Source: Neckera pumila (taxonomy: Eukaryota; Streptophyta; Bryopsida; Hypnales; Neckeraceae). Taken from it: a DNA stretch of 64,000 bases. Within the stretch, counting starts at the first letter, position 1. Each line of letters begins with the position of its first letter. Positions 24,290 to 36,626 of the stretch are shown one piece after another. The DNA is taken from positions 21,732,975 through 21,796,974 of the forward strand of contig OZ018409.1 of NCBI GenBank assembly GCA_963969595.1, read 5' to 3'. The notes below the pieces were generated by a model. That model made no database searches. It saw only the letters and a program-made list of their open reading frames with translations, and was not told the origin of the DNA. The position numbers were made by a program, and so were the translations under genes.

Positions 24290-24960
24290 AGCCCCCCCGA
24301 GTCCCCGACTCCCCGAGTGGGGGTCCGAATAAACAACTCCCGTGGCCAGAGTGCATGTCAGAGTCGCCCAGCTGAGCCAGCAGCAAATGGGCTGATGCGG
24401 CAAGGAAAAGATTTGGCCTGCCAATGGCAGGCCCGACTTGGATAGGCTTCCGTGATGGTGCGTGGTCTTATTCCGCTCGCCCATTGGCCCGCACCCCGCA
24501 CTTCAAGTCAACACCAATGGGCAACCAGGGCCGACGCGCCCGTCACATGCTGCCGGGGCCGGACTCCCTGCCACAAATCCCATCGCACGGCGCGCAGACG
24601 CCCGCGTGGACAGGAACGGACCGTGGAGGGATGGACACGGCGGACGCACAGTGCAGGGCTAGTGCCTGCGACTGAGGGGAATGATGACTGTCCGTCGGGT
24701 CCGACGGAGGGACGGACGGAGTTCATCCGCTTTTTCAGTTCGTTGTTCATCCGCTTTTTCAGTTCGTTGTTCATCCGCGTTTTCAGTTCATCCTCCAATG
24801 GGGGAACTGGCTTGCGGCCATTCCGTCAGTCCCACTTGGCCCACTCTCCGGCCCCGGGGGTTGGGAACTGGCCACATCCAACAGAAGCCACGCACGCAAT
24901 TGGATGGAATGCTGTGGATATTACAGGTCCGAAGGTACTTACTTAAGTTCTGGAAGTGAG
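24290..24960. other. GC-rich island with a 24-bp tandem repeat
   Basis: This is markedly GC-richer than its surroundings. At 24721-24790 a 24-bp unit (TTCATCCGCTTTTTCAGTTC plus four bases) occurs about three times. Several overlapping frames are open, as expected from the composition; none shows a domain. It could be an old promoter region or part of a lost gene. Confidence 0.35.
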
Positions 24961-25000
24961 TGGGGTATCCCTAAACCGCCACTTTTTGCTACGGTGCCTC

Positions 25001-25770
25001 CACAAAATAGTGAAATTAGGTTGTCCCACACTAATTTCTCAACAATCCACACTATAGAAATAATATTCATTTCTTTTGTACAATGATGCATTCAATTTAG
25101 AGCCGTGTGTATGGCCAAGATTTGTGCATCAATTCAAGGCCTTGTTCAGAGAGTCAGGTATGCACCACCCATGTGGAACAAGCACTGATCCATGAAGTAA
25201 TTCACCTCAGGTTAGGCAACCTAAATGACAAGGCAACCTAATTTCACTATTTTGAATACACAAAATAGTGAAATTAGGTTGCCCTACACTAATAGGGATA
25301 GTCACAGCTTGTTCGGCAGCATCGTGGAGAATGGATATTGAGATTTGACGAGGAAAAATAGGAGCCAATGGGGAGCCAACCTAGGTGAACAAGTTGTGAC
25401 CACCCTCAAATGGGCGACCGTTGAAAATGGATAATGGAGATGGACAGAGGTACTTTGAGGCCAACCCTACGCTACCACGACTTCAATCTCTATTGTTCAC
25501 CGTTTACGCACTTCCAATCTTCACCTCCGAAGGTGGATATTGAGGTTGAACTAACTATGTCACGCTAAGAATATTCTGACGAGAGGAGGCCAACCCTACG
25601 CCGCGGCTTCAATCTTCATTGTTCACCTCAACTGTGAACAAGCCGTCACTACCCCTAATATCTCGACAGTCCACACTATATACAAATTCACTACTATTGT
25701 ACTATGATGCATTCAATTTAGAGCCATGTGTATGGTATAGATTAGTACAATAGATCAAGGCCTGGTACAT
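25001..25770. repeat. Two copies of a local repeat, one holding a MITE
   Basis: Copy 1 (about 25001-25150) is continuous. Copy 2 (25252-25292 plus 25656-25770) has the same order but is split by the element at 25293-25655. Shared landmarks are ACAAAATAGTGAAATTAGGT, GTCCACACTATA-like and TGATGCATTCAATTTAGAGC. Just left of copy 2, 25230-25282 forms a perfect 24-bp-arm hairpin made from the ACAAAATAGTGAAATTAGGT motif. Confidence 0.75.
25293..25655. mobile_element. Tourist/Harbinger-like MITE (363 bp)
   Basis: The inverted ends are GGGATAGTCACAGCTTGTTC at the left and the inverse of GGGGTAGTGACGGCTTGTTC at the right. TAA lies on both sides (25290-25292 and 25656-25658). The uninterrupted copy of the flanking repeat at 25032-25034 has one TAA. 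A TAA target and G-rich ends fit PIF/Harbinger MITEs. No coding capacity. Confidence 0.75.
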
Positions 25771-27533
25771 AATTGATTTTAAGAGATGTACATAGAGTGA
25801 AGGTGGTGGTTTAGGATCAATGACACATTTTAGAGGGGCCACTTATTGTGTATCCATTGTGGTCTTGTTGGTCACTGCAATAATTTAGAGTGATTGATTT
25901 CATAATTTTTTGGTTGCAAAAGAAGAACAAATTTGTAGAGTTTTTGACACATATTTTGGTCAATTCATTTTCCAATTAAAAAAACAAATTATAGGTGGTT
26001 ATAGCAAAAACATGTAGCTTCCCATTGTTGTTTCTAGGGGAGACTATTCCGTAGTCCTTTTGGATTCTAATGTGGTTCTTTGGACTCCCTATACAATTGT
26101 AATGATAAGCCAAAAACATCCCTTCAAATGGTGGAATAATGAAGGAACCTTTGCTTGGTGTCTAAACTATATGAGAATGTTTTTTGGAAGTTATAATGAA
26201 AAAGGTGACTACTCAATCCAATTTCACCCTTTTGAAACCCAATTTCACTTTCCTTATAACTTTACTACAATCAAATGCACAAAGAGTTTAATTGGGCCCT
26301 AATATGGTAGAACCACTTGCAGTCGACCATTTAAGTGATTCCACGCATAATCTAGAGCAGTAGAAGGCAAAGTTAATTTATTGCCCTGTAGAAAGATAGA
26401 AATGACGCGCATTGCCAATTTTTCGTGTTTTTTCTTTAAATTTAAATTTCTATGAATTTTGGAAGCCAAAAGTTGGCCTCAACCCATACCCAATATATGG
26501 AGTCTTTTAATTCCAATCATTCCAAAACTACTTTCTTGCTCATTACTTCCTATTTTTTTGCTCACTACATCAAGACATGTGTCATGACTTTATAGTCCAA
26601 ACCTTGCAAAGAAGAAAAAATCACATTCCAAACATTAGTTGGAAACCTGTTCTAGCCTTGGTTGAAAATAGCTACATCCTACAAGTTAGATATTGATGTG
26701 TGGTTAAAAATGGGTTGTTCTACCATTATAGGGGTGGCAATTGGGTTGGTGCCATTTTGGATACGCATACCTTAGTTTTTATCTCCCAAAGAGGCTAGTC
26801 TTAAGAACAATACATAGCATTGTATATATAAATCAACAAGATGAAGTAGAAAGATTTAAACCTATTCAATTAAGTTGATGTGGAACTAAAATTAGGTACT
26901 TCTATCTTACATACATTAGATATTTTTGAAGAGTTACACTAGTGATTTTCTTAAAGTGATTTCATTCTTTCGAGTTTGTACATTTAGGGATTAAGTATGA
27001 AAAGGTTGATATAAATTCTACTTGTTGATAAGAAAATTTCATCTTAGATCAGTTCCTCATAATGTTATTTCCAAGCATTGGATGTTCTTTTGATAAGCTA
27101 CAAAAGGTAGAAAATTATGCTATTGTTAGTTGGATGAAATTCAACTAGAAAGTCAAGTGGAATTTACAAGTTGATAAGAGAGCCAACTTCTATACTATGC
27201 CTAAATTGGAAAAGAATATTTGAGCTTTCTAAATTCTGAATTTACCTTACTGCGTTCTATGATGTTTCACTTACATGCAAGGAGGGAGGAACGAATTTTA
27301 GAAGTTGCTTTGCATTTCTCTTAGACAAAAACAAAAACAAAAGTCCAATTCCATTGTCAAAGATAGTTTAAAAAAACAAAAAAACAATTTTTTTTTATAG
27401 AAGTCCTCCAAAATTTTGTCAGCCAACAATTGCAATCATCTCTTTTTGCAACTATAGCACACTTCCATGTAGAATTTCAATATTTTCAGGGTCCTGTATC
27501 CAAGCAAGGAAGTCCGTCCTAAACAAGTGAAAA
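25771..27533. other. AT-rich intergenic stretch, no gene seen
   Basis: Scattered short frames only. One of about 80 codons at 26060-26302 has no ATG start and no recognised family. No inverted ends were found. Confidence 0.45.
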
Positions 27534-27921
27534 TAAGGTAAGGATCCTATACGCAATTAGGGATCAATTCCCGACCTAGAGGTGCCCTATTTGTAATCAT
27601 GGCTTACAACATGTTTTTAACTCTATTTTAAGGTTGGGACCAATAAGATCATGACATATATCCTAGAGTATGCAAAAAGTAACAAGAAAAAAAGAAGTCT
27701 AGAACGATCGGAATTGGAAGACTCTAGTGATCGGCTTTGCATTCTGAACACTTTTTGGCCCCAAAATTCACAGTAACTCCAATTTGGGGAACAAAATTAC
27801 GAAAAAATTTCAGTCCCAATATTTCTTATCTTCCTATATGGGAAAAAAATTTCATCACTCATTTTGCTCATCATCTATTCCAAAATGCCTTAAGTGATCG
27901 GGTATGGGATCCTTACCTTAA
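27534..27921. mobile_element. Candidate MITE with GGTAAGGATCC ends
   Basis: TAAGGTAAGGATCCTATAC at the left and the inverse of TAAGGTAAGGATCCCATACC at the right enclose about 350 bp without a gene. The flanking target duplication is unclear, because TAA and TTA at the borders may belong to the palindrome. It lies just upstream of the GC-rich leader of the truncated DUF7950-like gene. Confidence 0.5.
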
Positions 27922-28886
27922 GCAACAACTGTGGATGAAACCACATCAGACAATGGTCGGAAGAGGACTCCACGTCTCCCCCGACGGAAGTGATTCCCTT
28001 GGACGGAAGTTGAGGATTGGTCGTCGCGGGCGCCGAACTGAAGAACACTCATGCACACGGACACCTCTGCTGGCGGGGGGAGATGTGTGCCGCAGCTGGC
28101 TCCCTTGGCCATCTTTTTGGTTTGGATGCATGTGCTTTGGGCCTGGTCGTCTGCGATTGTGCATCTTGTACTTCGCGCTAGGACAGGTGTCCTTGGTGGG
28201 CAATCGAAGATTATTGCTTTCGAGGGTGGCCTCTCTTGCCAATTGGCCGTGAAGCTCCATCGCCGAGGTGCTTTCCGTCGCGGACTTCGTGGCGATCGCT
28301 CTGTCGACGTGCAACCTCCGAAGAGGTCTGTGATCTCCGAATGCGATTGGGCGTCTGTGTTTTTTCTCTGGGTAGCTCGGCGAACTGGAAATTGCAGCGT
28401 CGTGTGGAGGTTTTGGGTTTCGCATCTTGCCTGTGGGGATGGAACGACGCACTTTCGATCTTCATTTTTCGTTGGTAATTTGCGCCACCTTGGTAAGTTG
28501 ACAGTGTGTCCTTGTGTGGAAGGAAGAATCCTTTTGACAAACTGAAAGAGCTAATCGTCAACCCTAGATTCTTAAATATTTGCTATGGAGAGAGCTTTCG
28601 GGGCTGATGTGTGGCATTGGAGGACTCGTAGCTCTTTTGCAGCTGTAGCTTCTTTGAATTTGTATCCCAAACTCATGTTACAGCTGGAATGAGCAGGAGC
28701 ATGTGAAGCTTAGACGGTGCGGCCAGCGAGAGCAGATGGCATCTTGGATTACGAGCTTGTGATATCAAATGGAGGGTGTTTCATTCCACACCAAGTGAAA
28801 TCTTATTGTTTGGAGCGAGCGAGCGAGTAGGACTCTATTGGGGACGGTCGTGAACGAAGATTCTGGGGTTTCCAGGTCGCGAGTGG
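27922..28886 (+). promoter_or_regulatory. GC-rich leader/promoter of second DUF7950-like gene
   Basis: A GC-rich block begins abruptly at the MITE border and runs into the coding start at 28887. It has open frames on both strands from composition alone. By position it should hold the promoter and a long 5' untranslated region; no TATA box was placed with confidence. Confidence 0.35.
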
Positions 28887-30663
28887 ATGGGCACCGTCGT
28901 GCATAGACGAACTCCGAGGATGAGGGAGACGCAGAAGCAGTTACCGTCAGGGTTACCATACGCGGGATTTGTCGCGATGAGCCCCATGAGCTTGCAACAA
29001 CAACAACCAGGAAGCGCCAAAACCAAACACATCCTGTCGCGGTATCGCCCCATCGCGCCAAAGCCCGTCGCGGGCATGAGCGCCGATCAAACCACCACAG
29101 ACACGCATTCCGTCTCGACTCTGTCTACAGACAATGCCAGCACCACCGAGTACAAGCCCAGCAAGCGCTCCCGCAAGCGCCCCCTAGACTCGTCCGTCAC
29201 GAAAGCGGGGAAGAAGAAGCAGGAGACTGAGAAAGCGAAGCCCGAAGACTCGATTCAAGCGCCCGCGGCGGAGCCTCACGGTTACGACCTCACGCCGCTC
29301 CTCCCCGTGGGCGTCGCGCAGAAGTTTGGCCCGGGTTGCTGGCAGCGCTTCCACGACAGCTTCGACCCCCGCGACGTCTCGGTGTCGCTGTCGCTCCCCG
29401 CCGGGACGCAATCGCCGCGTGAAGACCTCGCTTTGGGGCTTCATGTGGGCGTCGCGCGTGAAGACGGAGGATTCATGGAGCGCGCAGCCGCGCGCTTGCA
29501 ATCCAGCGAGAATGAAATCTTAGTCTCTCGCTTGTTTCAGCCGCGCGAATCTCAATATTTAAAAGCTGGACCGTCCCTGTCCACTAGTTTTGGAACTGAC
29601 AGCGAGGTTTGCTCCGCGGAGGACAGCGACAAGTCGGACGTCGTGACGCTGTCGCTTCTGCCTGACACGCCCTCGAACGTGAACGCGCGCGCGCCGTCTT
29701 CGTCGTCCGCACTCTGCACGCTTTCGCTGCTAAGGCCTGAAGCGCTATGGGCCACGACGACGTGGGAGACACCGCCGGCCACGACGAGCAGCGATTTGAA
29801 CACCAGCTTGACCATGTCTAGTACGGGACGGTGGTTGGAAATGTCGCCCGTGACGCCCGTGACGCCCGTACACTCCACCTTCTCGACGGTGGACGCGCGC
29901 GACTTGGAGCAGCGCCACGGTGCCTCTAGCGAGGCCGTTTTGTTAACTGACTCCGGGGGGCAGATCTTGTGGGCGAATGCTGCGTTTCACCGATTGTCGA
30001 ACGAGCGAACAAGCAGTCGAGCGCAGGTTTGTATCCACAACTGGTGTTCCCCTAATTATACCCAAATTAGTCTAATGCCCAAGTTTATGGGGTGATGTGC
30101 AATTGGCCACACACTGGGAGCTCGCGAGAATTACCATTGATGGTACCGAACTTGTGCTTTTCATGCAAAGACGAGTTCTCTACCACCGATTTCTCGCTAG
30201 AATTTCTGTCACTTAAGTTGCGAATTGGAGCTCACCTGAGTGTATTGGAAAAGATGAAGGGGTTTAGTTTAATGATTTTAGAGTCACCGCCCACAATCTA
30301 ATGATACCGTCTCTATGTTTGACCTAGAAGCTAAGGCTTACTCGTTTCAAAACCTTCGAAAACCTTCACCTTTCAAACATTCCAAAAAACTTCGAGAGCT
30401 TTGGTTTCGAATATCTCATAGGCTACTTGAATATTTACTGGCGGATGTGACTCGTGATTGTATTGAGGCTATAGTATCTAATCGTTCTCTTGACTGTGTG
30501 ACTCCAGGCAATTGGTCCCCACATCGATCCATTGGGAATTCGCACGCAGTTGGCCAGTCTGACATTCCAGCCGCCGTTTCCAGCTCTCAAGGTGAAGGCC
30601 GTGCTGTGGGGCTTCCTGAAGAAGTTCATTCTGCACGAAAGAATGGAAGACGTGCATTTGTAG
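28887..30663 (+). CDS. DUF7950-like protein, C-terminally truncated copy
   Basis: Exon 1 is 28887-30026 (380 codons) and exon 2 is 30508-30663, joined in phase 0 across a 481-bp intron (GCGCAG/GTTTG ... CTCCAG/GCA) at the same position as in the gene at 1945. The product is 431 residues. It keeps SRYRPIAPKP (about 51-60), FGPGCWQRFHDSF, VTLSLLPDTPS, AVLLTDSGGQILWANAAF and the exon-2 start AIGPHIDPLGIRTQ to VLWGFLKKFILHE. It then diverges for seven residues and stops at TAG 30661. The other copy has about 176 more residues here, including the whole FRVRW..AYKRL domain. No such sequence was found further downstream. It may be a shortened functional paralogue or a pseudogene; exon 1 is intact and well conserved. 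Confidence 0.8.
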
Positions 30664-30905
30664 GAGTGGTTGCAATTCTTTGGAGAAGTCAGATTCTGAG
30701 GCCTCACATGCAGCTCATGTTCTTCCCTAACTCCGTCACTCACGAATGAGTGTGCTGCAACACGTACGAGGGCCGGTATTCGGCAATAACCGGTTATCGG
30801 ACAGAACCTGTTATTGGACATAAAAAAACTGAATGTCAGTGGCCTTCCAGACGTCGACTTGTGATTGAGGGTGCAGGGAGTCTGCAACAGGAACTCTTGA
30901 ATATG

Positions 30906-31682
30906 GTTTATGATCCTGCGTCCTGTCCTTCAATCGAAGCCTCACAAGTGTCAAGAACCGGTTGTGGGCAACGTTGGCGTCTCCAAAATCTCCTCCTCAT
31001 TAGGTGAGTACACCTAATTGTGACCGCAAGATTGACCCAATCAGGATATGAGAGCACTCATTTGGGTTGATTTTGGGTGCTCCTGTAATCATCGCTTTGA
31101 AAATTCACAGTTTAGGGTGCCCAGTTATTACATGTTTTTGGAATCCTCTTTCAACTGCAACGAAAATGAATAGCAGGAACCACGCATAGATGCTAATTTA
31201 GACGCGTTTAGGTTTACATACCTTCCTTGTGTCTTCTGAAGGATTGTTCAGTGCATGTTAATATGGTTAGTATGCTCAAGTTGTGCTCAATCTTGGTAAC
31301 GGGTGTACTGCAGGTGTTATATACTAAAGGGGCGGTCTTCAGGCTTGAAGTGGAAGTTCCTCCGGTTGCAGTACATGAGCAGGTATTCGATCGATACATT
31401 CATGGAAAGAGATTATTGATGGTCCTGCCAAAAAAAACAAATTTGAATTACACATTCCAAATTTGAAGTACTGTATTTTTTAATTTTCCTACTCTGCTAT
31501 CTGGGCGACAGGGATGCAGTTGCTGTGGTACTTGAGAATAAAGAAGCGATGGCCGATGAGAAGATTGTGGGAGCCAACACATTTGGTCGAAGTGATGACT
31601 CGATTGAAACTTACGAAGGCGGAGAAAAGAGAGCTTACCAAGCGTGAGATGGGGCCATATCTTCTCAATCCACTATGAAGAA
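30906..31682 (+). other. Possible exons of a small unrecognised gene
   Basis: Three plus-strand segments look exon-like. 30909-31002 starts MILRPVLQSKPHKCQEPVVG and ends near ATTAG/GTGAGT. 31314-31382, after GTACTGCAG, reads VFRLEVEVPPVAVHEQ in one frame and ends CAG/GTATTC. 31517-31674, after GGGATGCAG, reads LLWYLRIKKRWPMRRLWEPT, then TRLKLTKAEKRELTKREMGP to a TGA. The last two join in phase 0, but the first does not join cleanly, and an alternative frame (DAVAVVLENKEAMADEKIVG) is also open. The basic Lys/Arg-rich end recalls organellar ribosomal proteins, but no family is recognised. Confidence 0.3.
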
Positions 31683-31689
31683 TTACCAC

Positions 31690-32721
31690 CGTGAGGTGGG
31701 TGCTAGCATCGAATAGTGATGAATGAATAATCCATCAGTAGTATCAAATCTTTTTCTTGAAAACCAGTGAGCCATTCACGAACACTGGCACCCACTATTG
31801 GGACTGAGATCGAGTTTGTTAGAGTCCTCTCTTCTTGCGTAAGAAAGGGTTGGATCGGAGAGCTCTTGTGGCTATGCAGTGGAGGAGCTGCCTAAAGAAC
31901 ATGTTTTTCTGCCTAAAGAACACATGTTTTTCTGCCTAAAGAACACATGTTTTTCTGCTATTACATAATTATGAGAGCGATGTATGCAAGCCTCTCTAAC
32001 GACATTGCCGCAGGCAGCTAGACAAATAGGTTACTGAATGTACTCCGTTTGATAAACATGTGTTCAATCCTTCGTTGAACATGCGGAAGCTGTCCAATCC
32101 AATTTCTACACAATATGATCCTAATTTTGAGGATATACAGGGAGTGTGTAAACACGAAGTATGTGTCTCTTTAGTGAGGGTTGAGTGTTCCAGGCACCTT
32201 AGATTGACACACCGCCTCAACATACCGGAGGACTATGGCAGTTCTACAGTGTGTTGAGTTTATCTTGAACCCGCATACTGGAGTTTTTGTAACCTTTTCC
32301 CATAACAGATCCAGGATATTTTCTTAGGGTTTACTTTCAATTCTTGCTCCGGGGATATTTGAGTGACACTCAATTTAACGAGTAATAGTAAGGCTGAAGG
32401 CTTGCCAGTATCTAGGATTTCATATCAAAACCTCGGCGAGTTGGAATTAGTTCCTGTTTTTTCTTTGGCAGTTGAGAGCCTGGCATGTGTAAAATGGGTC
32501 AGAAGATGATGGGGCTGAATGTTCCAGTACCTTGAAGCCGAGAACATTCGTTGACTGGAGCATTGCGAGTTTCATAGTGTCCATGAGATTTTTGGTGTCT
32601 ATTTTGATTATTTCTGTCCATGCAGATTGTTTGTGTCCATGCAGATTTTTTCAGAAGTTGCGTCCAGTAAGTGTTTGCCTTGCGACACCTGTTCATAACA
32701 ATCCGACCTCCCTTTCGGTCT
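31690..32721. other. No gene seen; 24-bp tandem repeat
   Basis: CTGCCTAAAGAACACATGTT-type units of about 24 bp are repeated three times at 31888-31957. The rest has short frames without support; it may be the 3' flank of the possible gene to its left. Confidence 0.45.
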
Positions 32722-33520
32722 ACTAGTGTAGCCCTGTGCCGTTGCCACAGCCAAAATCATAGTAAAATTAATTTTCTAGTTTTCTAATTCATAATAAAAA
32801 CTTTGAAATTCAATATCTTTCACACTGTCATTCCAAACGCCACGAAACAAAGCATCCATCCATCCTCACCAGGAGCTTTCCAATAGTACCAAGAATGTGA
32901 CCAAAATCAAAGTAAAAATAAATTTCTATTTTTTTGACCCGTAAATACTTTGAAATTTAATAACTTGCTCACCGTAGCTCCAAATGCCACGAAATGAAGC
33001 CCGTGCACCCCTCTTTGTGAGAGCTTTCCGATGGTACCAAGCACGTGGCTGGGGGACGCACGGTCCGGGAGATCTCAATGTAACAAAACAAACAAACAAA
33101 ACAAAACAAAACAAAACAAACAAACAAACTTAAGGTATGGACTAGTGTGCCTTGTGCCGTTGCCACATCCTAAATCATAGTAAAAACTTTGAAATTCAAT
33201 ATCTTTTACATTGTCATTCCAAACGCCACAAAACAAAGCATGTGCACCCCTCCTTGCTGAGGGTTTTCCAACGGTACCAAGCATGCGGCCAAATTCAAAG
33301 CAAAAGTAATTTTCTAATTTTCTGGTTCGTAAATACTTTGAAATTCAATAACTTCAACACCGTAGCTCCAAATGCCACAAAACTAAACCGGTACATCCCT
33401 TCTCACCGAGGGCTTTCTGACGGTACTAAGCACACGGCCGAGGGACGCACAGTCCGGGAGATTTCAACGTAACAAAACAAACAAACAACCGACCGAACTT
33501 AAGGTTTAGATGGTCGTCAT
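32722..33520 (+). repeat. Repeat cluster 2, about four degenerate units
   Basis: Same unit as at 23596-24250, including CTTTGAAATTCAATA, CCAAACGCCACGAAAC and the ACAAACAAAC run followed by ACTTAAGGT. Unit starts are near 32727, 32893, 33148 and 33285; the second and fourth lack the front part. Same orientation as cluster 1. Confidence 0.75.
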
Positions 33521-35554
33521 CTTTCCTTTACAGGACTTGCTGCTCGTATGGAACTCATCTTCTTTCTAACTTAGGGTAGACAAGCCTATTACCACTCTAA
33601 TTTGGAACAACTGAGTATCTTGGGGCTAATCCCAAGAGAGACACATATTTTTTCAAGGTGTGCTTCTGTTTAACGTACCAAACTCTAGTACAATTATAAT
33701 TTTTGACTAAAACTATAATTTCTATGATGGAATCTTAATTTTCCAATTAAAATTGTAATTTTTGTGAATTTTTGAAGTGGTCTACCTTGAAATTACCAAG
33801 TTGTTTATAGTGTATAGTTATAAATGTCCCACAAACAACCCATAATTGCCTTTCTATGTATTTAATGTCACTTAAGTATGCACCAAGCAAGAAGCATTTT
33901 GACATTATTGTATGGACTTTGTCATAATTTGAAAAGATTCGGATATTTTTTTCAACAATTTTGGATGTTTGAATGGACATAATTGGGGCCAAAAGTAAAA
34001 GATGGAATTGGATTGGTCTATCTTATGCACGATTTTTAGAAATGTGTGTATGTCTGATTTCTAAAATAGATTAGTTCAATTCTATTCAATGTCCAATTCT
34101 ATAAGTACAAACATCCAAATTTGTCCAAATAAATATCCAAATCCGTTCAAGATTTTGACAAAATGGAATACTGTATTAATATTTGATTGGTGAGTACTTA
34201 GGTGGCACTAGATTCATGGAAAGGCAATTATGGATTGCTTAAGGGAAATTTTTGACTCCACTCTTTAGACAATTTTTCAATTTTAGGGCACACATACTAC
34301 TAAAATTATAACTCCCTCTGTAATACCACAAATGCTACCATTAATAATAGGGGCTCATGCTTGCTATGCTATGCATTCATTGTATCACATATTAGTAAAA
34401 TTTTGATATATTTGAATAGAATGCATGATAATGATTTCAATAAGTCTTTGAAATAATTAATTTTAATATTTTCTATAAATATTTTTAATCATGCATACAT
34501 AAAAATAATATTTTCACACAATGTTATATTACAAAAATAGAGTAGTAGTTTGCAATCACCTCTGTAATATCACTTTTACAGCTTTTATAATTTCAAAATT
34601 CTATTGCTACTACCAAATGATTTGAGAAATTTATTCAATTGAAGCGATTTTGGATTTCAACAACAATTAAGTTGTTCATAAAGTTTTTGAAATTTATAAG
34701 TTTTTCTTTTCAATTCACCAAGTTTTTGGGTTGCCATTGTTCGTAACAATTGAGTCAACTTTTGAATGCACTACTCGGGGGGTGCAGTGTGTGAAAAAAA
34801 TAAAGGAATAGGTGTGAACACTAAGTATTTTATAGGGAGGTATAACCTTTTGTAAAGTTTTTTTAGGCATGCTATCATTATGTAATTTTCTACTTTGGGT
34901 CATTAAAAAGGAGGCTTCTATTACTTATAATTCTCAATTGCCATGAATATATGATATGCTATTTTAGTTTATATATTTTTTTCTACTACATTTTTTTTCT
35001 TACACTAAGTTTTTTATGAAGTTCTTTTTCCCCACTAATGACTACTTAGACCTAGAAATTTGGTGTAGGGTTCAAAGTTAACAAATAGGGTTTGAGATTC
35101 TTTTACACATAAAATTATCCAAGCTCAAACACATTCTTGTAGATGCAAAGTTTTAAAATCCATAAATGTGGCATAAAATCTTTGATTTAGCTAGGATTGT
35201 GTATAGTGATGTAGTTTTGTGCAAGTTATGGCAATAGGAAGAAAAGTCAACTTCTAAAATCCAAACGTGCACTGCCATAACTTTTTCAAAACCTAAATGT
35301 TTAAAAAATCAATAGTAGATTCCCACATGTAGGAAAAATGCATTTCTAAAATTCTATCAATCAGCTACATGTTCCAACACCTACACTACAACACAAATAT
35401 AGGAACATAAATGAAAATGGACATTAAAGAGAAGCATCAAAAGATCAATCGCTAGCATTGAACCCTAAATTGCCAATTTCTTGTAAATCCACAAAGATGT
35501 GACAACCATAGGCAATCGCCCGGAAACAACCTATCCAACATTTGAAAATTGATT
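33521..35554. other. AT-rich intergenic stretch, no gene seen
   Basis: No supported coding frame, RNA gene or clear inverted ends. Confidence 0.45.
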
Positions 35555-36020
35555 AAAGTAGGTGGCTCTAAAAGCAACACTTTAAGGGTTGTTGGGCCTT
35601 TTTGATGGATTCAAATGCATAAAAATGTTTTTTCTTATTTTTCACTTGAAAAAAAATTGATGCAGTATCTAACCCAAGTGGTTTCATATTTTTTGGAGCT
35701 TTTATGAATTAGTTATGAGTTTTCAAAGAGTTTTGCTATAGGAACCTATTTTTGACTTCTAGCCTTTGCAAAATCCACTCTTAAATGGTTTGAAAAAAGA
35801 TATGGCTTTACCAAAAACAAGCATTGAGGCATGCAAAAAGTAATAGATAGGTTCCTAAGTGTGACCTTTACTAAAACATGAATGGAAGCTTGAGTTAATT
35901 ATTATTTCAGATTTTTTAGCATACGTAGGAAGGTAGTTGAGCTACCAATTCTCATTTTGAAAAAAGTTAATGAACGCCTATCCACTTAATTAGAAATGGA
36001 CTTACCGTGGCTCCTAAACC
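35555..36020. repeat. Dispersed repeat, copy 1 of 2
   Basis: It matches 52842-53290 in the same orientation throughout. Landmarks are TTTAAGGGTTGTTGGGCC, TTATTTTTCAC, AAAAATTGATGCA, CATATTTTTTGGAGC-like and AAAAACAAGCATTG. No open frame and no terminal inverted repeat. Confidence 0.75.
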
Positions 36021-36626
36021 AACTTTTAATGAAGTATGTACCATCCATTGGAGAAGATGAAGCAACTCTTCCTCTTCTCTTACATAATGAATAGTCCATC
36101 ATGTATCCATTTATGAGCCACCTAATGGACGGTTGGAAGAAGAAGGTTGGTTTTAGAGCACACTACCATACTTGACCAATATGCCACTCATAAAGCAACA
36201 CTATCTAAGACTTTTGTCCAAAAAAAAGAATATAAAGGGAGGTATATTAGGTCTACTATTTTTCTCATGGGACCTATTATTCCACGCCCTATAGTATTTT
36301 GAAGACATCCAATGACATTTTCTTCACACTATATTATATAAACCAACTTATAATTTTTTACCACAATGTTTTTTTAGCACCCTACATTTGTTTGTACCTA
36401 TATGGCTACTTCTTATGCTTACTGCAACCCCCGAGATGCATTATAATAAGTGTGTATCTTTTACAATATTCACCATTGCATGTATTTCATTCATCATTCA
36501 ATAAATTTCTATTGTACATTTCAATATATGCTTACTTATAAACAAAATTATACAAAGATTTTAGTAATTTTTATTTGAAGACATTACAAAAAATATGAGG
36601 CCTCAAGAAGGCCGCTGAGCCTAACC

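Noticed and set aside
26060..26302. 80-codon plus-strand frame
   Set aside because: It does not begin with ATG, has no family resemblance and sits in AT-rich DNA where such lengths arise by chance.
27946..28452. Minus-strand open frame (168 codons)
   Set aside because: Several frames are open here on both strands; no ATG context, domain or splice support. More likely leader sequence of the plus-strand gene.
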